26,812 nucleotides of DNA from a virus. Location: positions 1 to 26,812 of IMG/VR virus record IMGVR_UViG_3300009104_000106; one strand, given 5' to 3'. The notes under the pieces were generated by a model that saw nothing but the letters and a program-made list of their open reading frames with translations, was not told where the DNA came from and did no database searches. Numbering within the stretch: the first letter of the stretch is position 1; each line of letters begins with the position of its first letter. A program made the position numbers and the translations under genes. Positions 8,160 to 15,468 of this stretch are shown here, piece after piece.

Positions 8160-8957
8160 ATGAAAAAAGTCAAAGCGGGGCAAGCGGTCGACTTCAAGGC
8201 CAGCGAATGGAACCAGATCGTCGACGCGACGAACTACGTCAACCAGACGAGAGCCAGGGGCGGCCAGGCGATCGAACGCTCTCGCAATTACCTGGTAAAC
8301 GGTTCGGATATCATTCTCGGCGTTAACAACACCGGGGCCACGATCAACCAGTTCGACGCCGTCGCCCTGGGAGAAACCACGCCCGCGACGAGCCATTCCG
8401 AGTGGCATCAAAAAATCGCCGTTAATGTCGACTGGCCGACTGGCGACTTATGCGAGAACCTGGCAATCGCCCAGGAGGGTATCGCGGCCGGCGAGTTCGG
8501 TCGGATCATGGTCTCCGGCGTCAGCCCGGCGAGGATCGCTTTCGACAAATATCACGACGGGGACGACCTTTGTATCGGCCAGGCTGGCGGCGGAACCCTC
8601 AAGACTCGCGGCGCCTATACCGGCGACGGTAAAGACTGCCTGGTCGGCGGGATCGGTTTAAAGTTAATTCACCAGGGCGGAGCGACTGGCGGCGATCAGG
8701 GACTCGTCAGCGTCGGCCAGTTCTCGAGCTGTCATTCGACCCGCTATCTCGGGAACCTGACCGACGACCTCGAGGAAACCGACACCACGTTTCAGATCGA
8801 CGGCCTGGTCGCTCTCAACGGGAAAGCGACAAGCGAATCATTACTTGACGTCGCGAACCCGTTCGAGTTTTACGGCGATGACGACGCCCTCGCTCTTGTC
8901 GAGTGGGACGAGGCCGGCGAGCGTTGGATTCTCGTCCAAGTGGGTTGCCAGGAGTAA
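8160..8957 (+). CDS. Putative tail tip or baseplate protein
   Basis: The gene begins on the base after the previous stop, so translation is probably coupled. The 265-residue product starts MKKVKAGQAVDFKASEWN, then NQIVDATNYVNQ, a short helical head (about 40 residues) of the sort found at the front of phage capsid-decoration and tail proteins, followed by a beta-rich body with many Gly/Asp turns (VALGETTPATS, IMVSGVSPARI, VGGIGLKLI). It has no catalytic motif that I recognise. The body resembles proteins with repeated small beta sandwiches. I infer a structural role at the tail tip from its neighbours only. Confidence 0.5.
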   Translation: MKKVKAGQAVDFKASEWNQIVDATNYVNQTRARGGQAIERSRNYLVNGSDIILGVNNTGATINQFDAVALGETTPATSHSEWHQKIAVNVDWPTGDLCENLAIAQEGIAAGEFGRIMVSGVSPARIAFDKYHDGDDLCIGQAGGGTLKTRGAYTGDGKDCLVGGIGLKLIHQGGATGGDQGLVSVGQFSSCHSTRYLGNLTDDLEETDTTFQIDGLVALNGKATSESLLDVANPFEFYGDDDALALVEWDEAGERWILVQVGCQE

Positions 8958-8978
8958 CAACGAAAGGGGGGCGGATCA

Positions 8979-9758
8979 ATGGCGGGTTTTCCTTGTGGTT
9001 GCCTGGGTTGCGATTGCAATTGTGATGTGTGCGTTAACTCAAAAGCGCCGCCGCGTTGGAAGGTCGTCCTCTCTGGGATCTCGGCGGCGAACGAGGACGA
9101 CGACTTGAACCACGGCGCCGGCGTCGGCGGCTACGCCCCCGAGACCGTAAACCCGAACCTATACGCCTCCACCGATTGCGTCGATCTCAACGGCACGCAT
9201 ATCCTCCACCATGCCGGCGCCTACCGAGGAACCCTGGAAAGTCCTCGCGGGAAATGCAACCCGATCAATCCTCACAATTCTTACTGCTCGTGGTACGCTC
9301 CCGGCTGGACGTATGGCGGGACGACTGGCGGCGTAAAAGTGGACGAACGAGAAAACGATCTCGGCGAGACGGTCGACGTTTACGCGTTTCTCACTCTTTA
9401 CCTCGGCGAGGGTTCATCATCCTACAGGACAGAGTCTTGCGACTGGGACGTGAATCTCGGCGGACCGGCCTACCAGTTACACGTCTGGTTCCAAGACTGG
9501 TGTGAGGGCGGGACCGATTACTTTATGTGTAGTCTCGAGGAGCTATACAGCTCCGCGAGTTTTCTATTTTACGGCGCCGCCCAGGAATACGACGGCGAGG
9601 AATGTTGTGATGTTGTCGACCTGGAATTAACGAACTATTGCCAGACGTCGATCGGTTCGCTCGTCGGCGTCGATACGATTACGTTCGGCCAGGGTTTCCG
9701 GCGGCTATGTTCCGGGCGGGGCGGCGCTAAGGCGACGATCACCGCCCTCAGCCCTTGA
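8979..9758 (+). CDS. Cysteine-rich tail-region protein
   Basis: This 259-residue protein opens with six cysteines in its first 18 residues (Cys6, 8, 11, 13, 15 and 18; the start reads MAGFPCGCLGCDCNCDVC) and carries about ten more along its length, including an ECCD pair. The body looks beta-rich with Trp and Tyr. The N-terminal cluster could bind metal; the rest could form disulfides in the finished virion. No signal peptide is present. The start follows GAAAGGGGGGCGG. It lies between tail proteins and a zinc-ribbon glycosyltransferase fusion. I recognise no family with confidence, although Cys-rich proteins at this spot appear in planctomycete prophages as I recall. Confidence 0.55.
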   Translation: MAGFPCGCLGCDCNCDVCVNSKAPPRWKVVLSGISAANEDDDLNHGAGVGGYAPETVNPNLYASTDCVDLNGTHILHHAGAYRGTLESPRGKCNPINPHNSYCSWYAPGWTYGGTTGGVKVDERENDLGETVDVYAFLTLYLGEGSSSYRTESCDWDVNLGGPAYQLHVWFQDWCEGGTDYFMCSLEELYSSASFLFYGAAQEYDGEECCDVVDLELTNYCQTSIGSLVGVDTITFGQGFRRLCSGRGGAKATITALSP

Positions 9759-9770
9759 GCGGGTGACCCT

Positions 9771-10982
9771 ATGAAATGGACCTGTAAAACTTGCGGCCTT
9801 GTCCTCTCAATGACTCGCGACGAGTTTCCCGTCCGTTGTAGTTGCGGAACCGTCGACGACGGCGCCGACTGCGAGAGCGTCGGCCTGGGCGATACAATCG
9901 CCAAACTGACCAGACGCCTCGGGATTAAATCTTGCGGCGGCTGCAAGCAGCGCCAAGCGACCTTAAACCGCCTATTCCCCTACCGCCAGAAACTAAGCGG
10001 CAAACGCTGCGACGTCTTGAACTGTTACCCGCCGCTGGAGAATCCCGAGTGGATCAAACTCAGGGGCGACCTTTACGCCCGCGAACTGAGAAAGGCCGGC
10101 CTCGACGCTGTGAGTCAACAAGTCTCACACAAGACCGCCCAGGCTGCGAGTGTCGCGATCAACGAACACAACCCGCGCGTGTTTGTTAATCACGCGTTTT
10201 TCTTCTCCTGGGACGTGATCGGGGAGCTGGCCGGGGCGTTTCCGAAAACTAACTTTTTAACGATCAATCACTCGAGCCAGGCGGATCTCGCCCGGTCCCC
10301 TCGCTGGTTAAGCGACCAGGCTCACTTTAGCGAACTCGCCCAGCAACGCGAGAACTGTTTTCTCGGAACGGTCGACGATCGCAACCTCCTGGCCGACGTC
10401 GGCCTCTCTCGAGTTCTCTGGGTTCCAAACCTGGTTAACTGGCCGCGATGGCCGGCGACGCACCAGATCAAGACCGAGCGACCGATCGCCTCGATCGTTG
10501 GCCGGTACGATCCGAATAAAGCGATCCCGCATTCGATCCTGGCCGCCGCGATCAGTGGCCGGGTGGATCTCTTGTTCATCGTTAAGAACGCCCGCCGGGA
10601 TCAACTCACTGATTACTGTCAGTCCCTGGGCGTCGCGTTCGAGTTCGTCGACTGGTCGAGCTGGGACGATTATACGAAGACAATCGGCGACCGCGTCAGC
10701 GTTGCTCTACAACCGAGCTTCTCGGAGTCTTTCAACTACGTGAGCGTCGAACAAATGGCGATGGGCGTCCCGGTGATCGGTTCGCCGTCGGTTCGCTTTC
10801 TTCCGCGAGACTGGCAACCGAACCCCGACGATCCGCGTGATATCGCTCGCCGTCTCGACGCGGTTCTCGATGACTACGCGACGCAGAGCAAGCGAGCGGT
10901 CAAGATCGCCGCGAACGTTAAGCAAGTTAACCAGGCACAAGCCGAAACAGTTTACAAACACCTAGCCAACAAAAGGGGGTAG
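9771..10982 (+). CDS. Zinc-ribbon and GT4-type glycosyltransferase fusion
   Basis: Residues 1-70 hold Cys5-x2-Cys8, Cys23-x-Cys25, and then LGDTIAKLTRRLGIKSCGGC with Cys55-x2-Cys58 followed by KQRQATLNRLFP. The last motif is a widespread small phage domain, normally encoded as a separate protein or tail-protein end. Residues 75-400 look like a GT-B fold glycosyltransferase of the GT4 type: NHAFFFSWDVIGEL and VPNLVNWPR in the N-lobe, ASIVGRYDPNK, and the nucleotide-sugar site E319-S-F-N-Y-V-S-V-E327 followed by QMAMGVPVIGS (the EX7E motif). It would transfer a sugar from a nucleotide donor to an unknown acceptor, perhaps a virion protein or the host surface. Acceptor and donor cannot be read. 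Confidence 0.75.
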   Translation: MKWTCKTCGLVLSMTRDEFPVRCSCGTVDDGADCESVGLGDTIAKLTRRLGIKSCGGCKQRQATLNRLFPYRQKLSGKRCDVLNCYPPLENPEWIKLRGDLYARELRKAGLDAVSQQVSHKTAQAASVAINEHNPRVFVNHAFFFSWDVIGELAGAFPKTNFLTINHSSQADLARSPRWLSDQAHFSELAQQRENCFLGTVDDRNLLADVGLSRVLWVPNLVNWPRWPATHQIKTERPIASIVGRYDPNKAIPHSILAAAISGRVDLLFIVKNARRDQLTDYCQSLGVAFEFVDWSSWDDYTKTIGDRVSVALQPSFSESFNYVSVEQMAMGVPVIGSPSVRFLPRDWQPNPDDPRDIARRLDAVLDDYATQSKRAVKIAANVKQVNQAQAETVYKHLANKRG

Positions 10983-10985
10983 CTC

Positions 10986-11831
10986 ATGGCCGCGAAATTA
11001 TGGGTCGGCGGAGACGGAACCGGAAGTCAACAAACCGATTGGAGCAGGGCCGCGAACTGGTCACCGTCGGGGGTTCCCGTTGCAAGCGATACAGTCACTT
11101 TTCAAAGCAGCTCGACATATAGCGTAACGGCTGGACTCGACCAGTCGAGCGTCAGCCTGGGAGCGATGCGGGTCGAGGCCGGGTACTCCGGCTCGATCGG
11201 GACCAGCTCTAGCCCGCTCCTTTGTGATCCGGCGAGTCTGGTCGTTGATACTGGCGACGTCGGCGCGAGTCTTTATTTCGACTTTGGCGCTCAGACTCTC
11301 GACGTCACGGTAAAGAGCTGCTCGTTCGGCGCCCTGGGGACCTATGGCGTCGAGCTTTCTGGGGCCGGCGTTGCGATCTCGAACCTGATCGTTGACTCTG
11401 GAAAGGTCGGGCTATGTACGGGCGTCGGCGAGACGGCCACGGTTACGACGGCCAGGGTAAGCGGCTCGGCCGGCGACCTGACGATCGGGACCGGCGTCAC
11501 ATTGACCAACGTCGACCAGTCGGCCGGGTCGATCCTGCTCGCTTGTTCGGTTCAGGATATCGATCTCTCTGGCGGAATCCTCACCACGGACCAGGCGGCC
11601 GCCGTCAGCACCTCGGCAACCGTTCACGGCGGGACCCTCAACCTCGACGCCTCGGGGACAGTGGCGGCGCTCGTCGTCCACGGCGGCACGGTTAACTTCC
11701 GGGGCGGCGTCGCTCGAACCGTGACAGCTCTCACGCTCAACCAGGGGAGCGTCAGTTACGACCCGCAAGCGATCACCATATCGACCTGGAACGTTGCGGA
11801 CCGCCCGGTGACCGTTTCCGCCTCGACCTGA
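10986..11831 (+). CDS. Beta-rich fibre or decoration-like protein
   Basis: The 281-residue product opens with WVGGDGTGSQQTDWSRAANW then SPSGVPVASDTVTF, a motif (W-G-G-D-G-T...W-S-x-A-x-N-W-S-P-x-G-V-P-x-x-x-D-x-V-x-F) that I know from secreted beta-solenoid proteins, including planctomycete ones. The rest is Ser/Thr/Gly/Val-rich with repeating strands such as TATVTTARVSGSAGDLTIG and HGGTLNLDASGTVAALVVHGG, consistent with a right-handed beta-helix. No signal peptide is seen, which favours a virion protein over a secreted host one. It most likely forms part of a tail fibre or spike. It ends the tail block before the lysis-type genes. Confidence 0.55.
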   Translation: MAAKLWVGGDGTGSQQTDWSRAANWSPSGVPVASDTVTFQSSSTYSVTAGLDQSSVSLGAMRVEAGYSGSIGTSSSPLLCDPASLVVDTGDVGASLYFDFGAQTLDVTVKSCSFGALGTYGVELSGAGVAISNLIVDSGKVGLCTGVGETATVTTARVSGSAGDLTIGTGVTLTNVDQSAGSILLACSVQDIDLSGGILTTDQAAAVSTSATVHGGTLNLDASGTVAALVVHGGTVNFRGGVARTVTALTLNQGSVSYDPQAITISTWNVADRPVTVSAST

Positions 11832-11906
11832 TCGCCAGGAGGGGAGGGTATCGGAATCAAATCGACTTAAAAGTGACCTGGGGAACATCAAAAAAAGGGG
11901 TAAAAC

Positions 11907-12212
11907 ATGGAATTGGACATTGCGAAACTACTCGAGGGCGGGCCAGCGATCTGGATCGCGGCCGGCGTTATCGTCTTTCTTTTGGCTCGAAACAACAAGG
12001 ACGGCGGTTTCTCGAACCTGCTCGTTGAGCTGCTCCAGGCACTCTTGAACGCTCCGGCGCCCGACGACCTGAGCAAGAGCGACCAGCGCGTGAGCGCCGT
12101 CGTTAAACTCTCGAACCACCTGAGAGACCAGGACGACGAAAAGAACGCGGACGGCCTGCTCTCGTTCCTGCCAGCTCTCACCAGGAGGGGCCGGAAGAAT
12201 GATAAGAGCTAG
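11907..12212 (+). CDS. Small membrane protein, holin candidate
   Basis: The product has 101 residues and one clear membrane segment (AIWIAAGVIVFLLAR, about residues 14-28), followed by a second weakly hydrophobic helix (FSNLLVELLQALLNAPAP) and a charged C-terminus ending RRGRKNDKS. The start has AAAAAAAGGGG 8 nt upstream and is preceded by 75 bp without a gene, the only sizeable gap in the left arm. Placement at the front of a set of membrane genes and before a peptidase suggests a holin-like role. The number of membrane segments is lower than in class I holins. Function is inferred. Confidence 0.45.
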   Translation: MELDIAKLLEGGPAIWIAAGVIVFLLARNNKDGGFSNLLVELLQALLNAPAPDDLSKSDQRVSAVVKLSNHLRDQDDEKNADGLLSFLPALTRRGRKNDKS

Positions 12213-12441
12213 CCGTCGCCGAAATCGACCAGACAAGGACAGCGACAAGGACGACCGCCGAGAGGACCGCCGGGACTGGAAGCGCGAGAAGTGGGAACAC
12301 AAACCGCGGAAACTTCTCGACCTGGTCACCGCTGGGACTGGCCTCTTGAAATGGATCGCAATCCTGGCCGGCCTCTTTTACGGTCTACAGTACGCCGGCG
12401 GCGTTGATCTTCTGAAACTTCTCACCGGGGGCGACAAGTGA
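12199..12441 (+). CDS. Small membrane protein with basic N-terminus
   Basis: The gene overlaps the previous one by 14 bp. The 80-residue product has a highly charged Arg/Lys/Asp N-terminal half (RRRNRPDKDSDKDDRREDRR) and one membrane helix near the C-terminus (LLKWIAILAGLFYGLQYAGG), so the charged half would sit in the cytoplasm. With the genes at 11907 and 12438 it makes a run of three small single-span proteins. Such clusters often hold holin and antiholin. The role is inferred from location; no family is recognised. Confidence 0.45.
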   Translation: MIRASRRRNRPDKDSDKDDRREDRRDWKREKWEHKPRKLLDLVTAGTGLLKWIAILAGLFYGLQYAGGVDLLKLLTGGDK

Positions 12442-12842
12442 AAACAAAGAACGACAATAGCCTGGTTCTGGTTCTACTCGTTGGGCTTCTCGTCTTTAGT
12501 TCTCTGAAGGTGAAACCGGCCAGCGAGGAAACCACCGAGACGCCGACCCTCGAGGGCCTGGCCCTGATCCTCGAGGCTTTCGCTTACAACCTCGAGCAAG
12601 ACGGCCAGCTCGAGACGCCGACGCTCCAGTGGTCGAGCGACCTGGGCGAGGTTTTCAACCTGTTCGGATCCCGGTCAACGATCGGCCGGTCCTATCGTGA
12701 ACGCTTCGCCGACCAGTTCGACGACCTGGGCGATCAGCTCGCCGAGGCCCTGGAGGCTCGCGAGGGGCCGCAACCGCTCACCCCTGCCAGGCGATCCGCC
12801 GCCGCCGAGGTCCTGCGACGTTTTGCGAGGGGTCTCAAATGA
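12438..12842 (+). CDS. Membrane-anchored or exported small protein
   Basis: A GTG start overlaps the previous stop (GTGA). The 134-residue product begins with a short charged stretch and a hydrophobic core (SLVLVLLVGLLVFSSL, about residues 8-23), either an uncleaved anchor or a signal sequence. The outer part is acidic and helical (LEGLALILEAFAYNLEQ, FADQFDDLGDQLAEALE) and ends in a basic helix. It lies just upstream of the papain-like peptidase and overlaps it by four bases, so the two may act together. No family is recognised. Confidence 0.45.
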   Translation: MKTKNDNSLVLVLLVGLLVFSSLKVKPASEETTETPTLEGLALILEAFAYNLEQDGQLETPTLQWSSDLGEVFNLFGSRSTIGRSYRERFADQFDDLGDQLAEALEAREGPQPLTPARRSAAAEVLRRFARGLK

Positions 12843-13792
12843 ACTACAACCGGACCGGGTGGGCCGCCGATGGGATCGAGACCGCGGCGTTCGCCTCGAC
12901 TCTTTCCCCGCTCTACGGCGACCAGCTCGAGGGGCTACCCTTTGACAAGGACCGCTCAGCCTACCCGTTTCGATTCCTGGCTCGAGCGCTCACCGGTAGC
13001 AAGAACGTAAACGCCGGCCGCCTGGTTGCAATTCACCAGGGGAGCGTCGGGTCTTGCGTCGGTTGCATGGGGTCGCGCGTTGCGGACCTGACGGCCGCCT
13101 GCGATATCTACCAGCGACGCGAGCGGGAAACCTGGCCCAGGAACAAGGCAACGACCCGGCCGATCATTAGCTCGCCCGAGTATTGCTACGCCGCCGCCCG
13201 CCAGGTGACCAGTAGTCTCGGACGCTGGGACGGGGCGACCGGGTCGGGAATGGCTCGAGCGTTTCAGGAAATCGGGACAGCTCACCAGAGACCCCACGGC
13301 CAGGACCTCGATCTGAGTCGCTACAGCGCCCAACGGGCGAGGACCTGGGCCAGGCGGGGAGTCCCCGACGAGGTACTCGAGGCAGCTCGAGAGCATCCCT
13401 TTCGGGCAACCTGCCGAGTCACGACGGCCGAACACGCCGTCGCCTTGTTGCAGAACGGTTACGGCGTCGGCGTCTGTTCGGGCCTGGCCTGGAGTGACCG
13501 CCGCGACCGGGACGGCTTCGCTCGCCGCGTTCGCCCTGGCTGGTCTCATGCGATGGCGGTGATCGGTTACCACGTCACCGACCGAGGCCGCCGCGGTTTT
13601 ATCTTTCAGAATTCATGGGGCGCCGACTGGATCGCCGGACCCGTCCCGGTGACCGACTTCCCCGAGGGGTCGTTTCTTTGCGACTGGGACGACGCGGCCG
13701 TCGCTCTCAGCTCCGGCGATTGCTGGGCTTATGGAGGTTACAAGGGTTTCGCGATCAGTCCGTTCGACTGGAAAGGGGGCCTCGGGTGGTGA
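12839..13792 (+). CDS. Papain-type (C1) cysteine peptidase
   Basis: The active-site residues are all visible and in papain order: oxyanion Gln67 and nucleophile Cys73 in HQGSVGSCVGC, His237 in GWSHAMAVIGY, and Asn258 in FQNSWGADW. Length is 317 residues with about 55 before the catalytic domain. There is no clear signal peptide, so it is likely cytoplasmic until membrane permeabilisation, or packed in the virion. The position inside a run of membrane proteins, before a lipoprotein, suggests a lysis enzyme that cleaves cell-envelope peptides or proteins in place of a usual endolysin. A maturation or anti-host function is also possible. The family call is strong; the role is inferred. Confidence 0.85.
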   Translation: MNYNRTGWAADGIETAAFASTLSPLYGDQLEGLPFDKDRSAYPFRFLARALTGSKNVNAGRLVAIHQGSVGSCVGCMGSRVADLTAACDIYQRRERETWPRNKATTRPIISSPEYCYAAARQVTSSLGRWDGATGSGMARAFQEIGTAHQRPHGQDLDLSRYSAQRARTWARRGVPDEVLEAAREHPFRATCRVTTAEHAVALLQNGYGVGVCSGLAWSDRRDRDGFARRVRPGWSHAMAVIGYHVTDRGRRGFIFQNSWGADWIAGPVPVTDFPEGSFLCDWDDAAVALSSGDCWAYGGYKGFAISPFDWKGGLGW

Positions 13793-14076
13793 GGGTTTTA
13801 ATCTGCGCGTCGTTGTTTTTGTTTTTGCCTGGTTGTGAGCGAATCGAATCGGAGAGCGGGACCGATCTCGAGGCGCTGCGGCTTCGCCTGGCCGTCGGGG
13901 AGGCGTTTGTTTTCTCTCGGCCAGTCCCAGGGACGGGACCAGTCGAGCCAGCTCCGCCGCTCACACCTGGCGACAGTTGTTCGGGGGCGCTTCGTATCAA
14001 CCGCGAGCTACCCGCTCCGCTCTTGCGGGCGAAGCGCTCCCGACTCTTTCCACTTTTCAAGAGGCGTAAGAAATGA
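13789..14076 (+). CDS. Small lipoprotein, possible outer-membrane spanin
   Basis: A GTG at 13789 overlaps the previous TGA (GTGA); GTG 13786 is an in-frame alternative. The product (95 residues) starts MRVLICASLFLFLPGC, a short lipoprotein signal with lipobox L-P-G-C and Cys16 as the first mature residue. The rest includes a Pro-rich stretch (RPVPGTGPVEPAPPLTPG) and a very basic end (LFKRRKK). Small Pro-rich lipoproteins next to a membrane-anchored coiled-coil gene match the o-spanin/i-spanin pair that fuses inner and outer membranes at lysis. The order is reversed relative to lambda Rz/Rz1, and the basic C-terminus is unusual. The frame is open upstream, but that part is shadow of the peptidase. 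Confidence 0.5.
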   Translation: MRVLICASLFLFLPGCERIESESGTDLEALRLRLAVGEAFVFSRPVPGTGPVEPAPPLTPGDSCSGALRINRELPAPLLRAKRSRLFPLFKRRKK

Positions 14077-14402
14077 CATTCGACCAGGTTCAACAATTCG
14101 TCTCGCTGGTCGGCGTCCCGGCCGCGATCCTCGCCCTCTTGTTTTTCTTTCTCTGGAGGTTCGGCCGTTGGCTCGGACCTCGAGCGGATCGCATTATACA
14201 AAATCACGTTGATTTTCTGACTCACAGCGAGGATAACCAAACCAAGCAGACCGCAACGCTCGCCCAACAGAGCGAGTTGATCGGTAAAACAGTCCGCGCC
14301 CTTGCCGAGTTTACCGACGCGGCCGAGAGCGCACTTGATCGCGAGACGGACGAGGCGAAAGTCTTTCTCGAAAAGGCTCGCGACGAACTGAAGCCAGGGT
14401 AA
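14073..14402 (+). CDS. Membrane-anchored coiled-coil protein, possible inner-membrane spanin
   Basis: The 109-residue product has one N-terminal membrane helix (VGVPAAILALLFFFLWRFG, about residues 14-32) and then a long charged helical region (QTKQTATLAQQSELIGKTVR, DRETDEAKVFLEKARDELK) likely to form a coiled coil. That layout fits an i-spanin or a pore-associated protein. It overlaps the lipoprotein gene by four bases (ATGA), implying coordinated synthesis. Arginines on both sides of the helix leave topology uncertain. The function is inferred from layout and neighbours. Confidence 0.45.
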   Translation: MTFDQVQQFVSLVGVPAAILALLFFFLWRFGRWLGPRADRIIQNHVDFLTHSEDNQTKQTATLAQQSELIGKTVRALAEFTDAAESALDRETDEAKVFLEKARDELKPG

Positions 14403-14430
14403 TAAGCGGAGCGGCGAACAGTGGGAAACT

Positions 14431-14811
14431 ATGCCGGCTCTCTTTTGTTTATTGTGGGCGCACGTCGCGCCGGTCGACCTGCGCGAATACCGGGTCGACG
14501 TGATCGAGTTCAACCAGGTAACGCAACTCGACGAGTCGGGCCGCGTTGTCGGCGTCCGTTTGAACCAGTGGATCTTCTGGGACTGGCACAAGACGCGAGG
14601 GGAGTTCCTGGTCCGAGACTGGCGTCGCTGGTCGGCCGATCACAATACGCCAGAGTATGATCACAAGCGCCGCGAGTGGCGGTTACTTTTCAAGGATAAC
14701 GAGAGATGGATCACGATCATCGCGACCAGTTACGTCCTGACCAGGAGCGACCACGACCCGGAAGTCGAAAACCGGAAGCGGCTCACACCTGAGCGCCGCC
14801 GCCGATTCTAG
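14431..14811 (+). CDS. Hypothetical protein with possible signal peptide
   Basis: The ATG at 14431 is preceded by GTGGGAAACT. The 126-residue product begins MPALFCLLWAHVAPVDLREY, a short hydrophobic start that could be a weak signal peptide. The remainder is rich in Trp, Arg and Asp (LNQWIFWDWHKTRGEF, VRDWRRWSADH) and predicted to be a small beta sheet: VDVIEFNQVTQLDESGRVVG, then RLLFKDNERWITIIATSYV. It ends in a very basic tail (RKRLTPERRRRF). It is the last gene of the structural and lysis operon with convincing coding character. I do not recognise a family. Confidence 0.5.
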   Translation: MPALFCLLWAHVAPVDLREYRVDVIEFNQVTQLDESGRVVGVRLNQWIFWDWHKTRGEFLVRDWRRWSADHNTPEYDHKRREWRLLFKDNERWITIIATSYVLTRSDHDPEVENRKRLTPERRRRF

Positions 14812-14978
14812 GGGCCGCGGTCGGCGGTTGTCCGTTTTGCGGGTCGAACCAGTTCTCGTTGTTGCTGTCGTTCTCGATCCACCTGGCGAACGCTCGGGTC
14901 TCGGTTCCGGCGTTCTGTCGTCATTGCCGGCGTCACTTCCGAGCAAGGCTTGCCCCGTATGAATCAGAACCACTGTAA
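14805..14978 (+). CDS. Possible zinc-ribbon peptide without a normal start codon
   Basis: The frame reads GGCPFCGSNQF...PAFCRHCRRHF, two CxxC pairs 27 residues apart, a good zinc-ribbon pattern with GC-rich third positions and a stop at 14976-14978. The frame is closed by TGA at 14789-14791 and has no ATG, GTG or TTG before the first cysteine; the only candidate is ATT at 14805. It overlaps the end of the gene at 14431-14811. It may be a remnant, use a rare ATT start, or be reached by frameshift from the upstream gene. The opposite strand also reads passably here, so coding is not settled. Confidence 0.35.
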   Translation: MLGAAVGGCPFCGSNQFSLLLSFSIHLANARVSVPAFCRHCRRHFRARLAPYESEPL

Positions 14979-15080
14979 CAACTTGAAACCCAGCAAGGCA
15001 TGAAAGAGAATCGCCAGCAGAAAATGAACCGCGGCGAGCGTACCCAGGAACAAGAGAGCGAGACGGGTCGGGCGATCCAT
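14964..15080 (-). CDS. Possible 38-residue membrane peptide
   Basis: On the minus strand an ATG at 15080 opens 38 codons reading MDRPTRLALLFLGTLAAVHF, then a further hydrophobic stretch ending LLQWF and TGA. The charge is at the N-terminus and the rest is one long or two short membrane helices, like a small toxin, holin or leader. A purine-rich AGCGAAAG lies 9 nt or so upstream as a weak ribosome site. Antisense of purine-rich DNA often reads as hydrophobic peptide by chance, and a 57-codon + strand frame (from 15000) covers the same bases, so confidence is low. Confidence 0.3.
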   Translation of the reverse strand: MDRPTRLALLFLGTLAAVHFLLAILFHALLGFKLLQWF

Positions 15081-15202
15081 TGCGTTTTTCTTTCGCTAAG
15101 TTTCCCGCTCGCCAGACATTCTACACGGTCCGCGCTACGTTGCGAAATGGCGACAAGGCCCCCTGGTAACTAACGGCGCGAATTCCAGTTTGTCCGATCT
15201 TT

Positions 15203-15406
15203 TTGTTCGGATTGTGGAACTTAATCAAACAGGCTATAAGGCGCAACAGGGCGAACGCTGCGGCGCTTTGCGATCGTTTGCGGGTGATCAATCGCAAAGC
15301 GAGAACGTCGTCAGGCGAGGCCCTGGGAGACGAGAAACGCGCGGCACTTGTGGCACGCGATACGGATATTTTAGAGAATCTTTTAGAATCTTTTGGTAAC
15401 TATTAA
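15203..15406 (+). CDS. Small helical protein, unknown function
   Basis: A TTG at 15203 opens 67 codons: MFGLWNLIKQAIRRNRANAA, then a basic helix (LCDRLRVINRKAR) and an acidic one (DTDILENLLESFG). There is no clear ribosome site, and the frame is closed by TAA at 15167, so a TTG start at 15203 or 15209 is the only ordinary option. Amino-acid composition is protein-like and better than the overlapping frame at 15190. It lies alone between the lysis block and the repeat region at 15430. Function unknown. Confidence 0.4.
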   Translation: MFGLWNLIKQAIRRNRANAAALCDRLRVINRKARTSSGEALGDEKRAALVARDTDILENLLESFGNY

Positions 15407-15429
15407 CCACTAACCTATACGCCACCGGG

Positions 15430-15468
15430 AACCTACGATTCTAGGTTAAACCCCTTGTTTAAAGGGGT
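15430..15468 (+). repeat. Two adjacent inverted repeats
   Basis: AACCTA (15430-15435) pairs with TAGGTT (15442-15447) around a 6-nt loop, and ACCCCTT (15450-15456) pairs with AAGGGGT (15462-15468) around GTTTA. Neither is followed by a T-run on the + strand. They lie in the 303-bp gap after the gene ending at 15406, where a control region would be expected, and may be protein-binding sites or RNA hairpins. Confidence 0.5.

Noticed and set aside
12956-13573. 205-codon minus-strand open frame
   Set aside because: Antisense of the peptidase, no ribosome site and no recognisable motif.
13615-13788. Upstream extension of the lipoprotein frame
   Set aside because: Shadow of the papain-like gene; the lipobox requires a start near 13789.
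14815-14945. Minus-strand frame reading FARWIENDSNNENWFDP, protein-like in look
   Set aside because: No start codon, stop immediately upstream, and the + strand carries a better zinc-ribbon pattern over the same bases.
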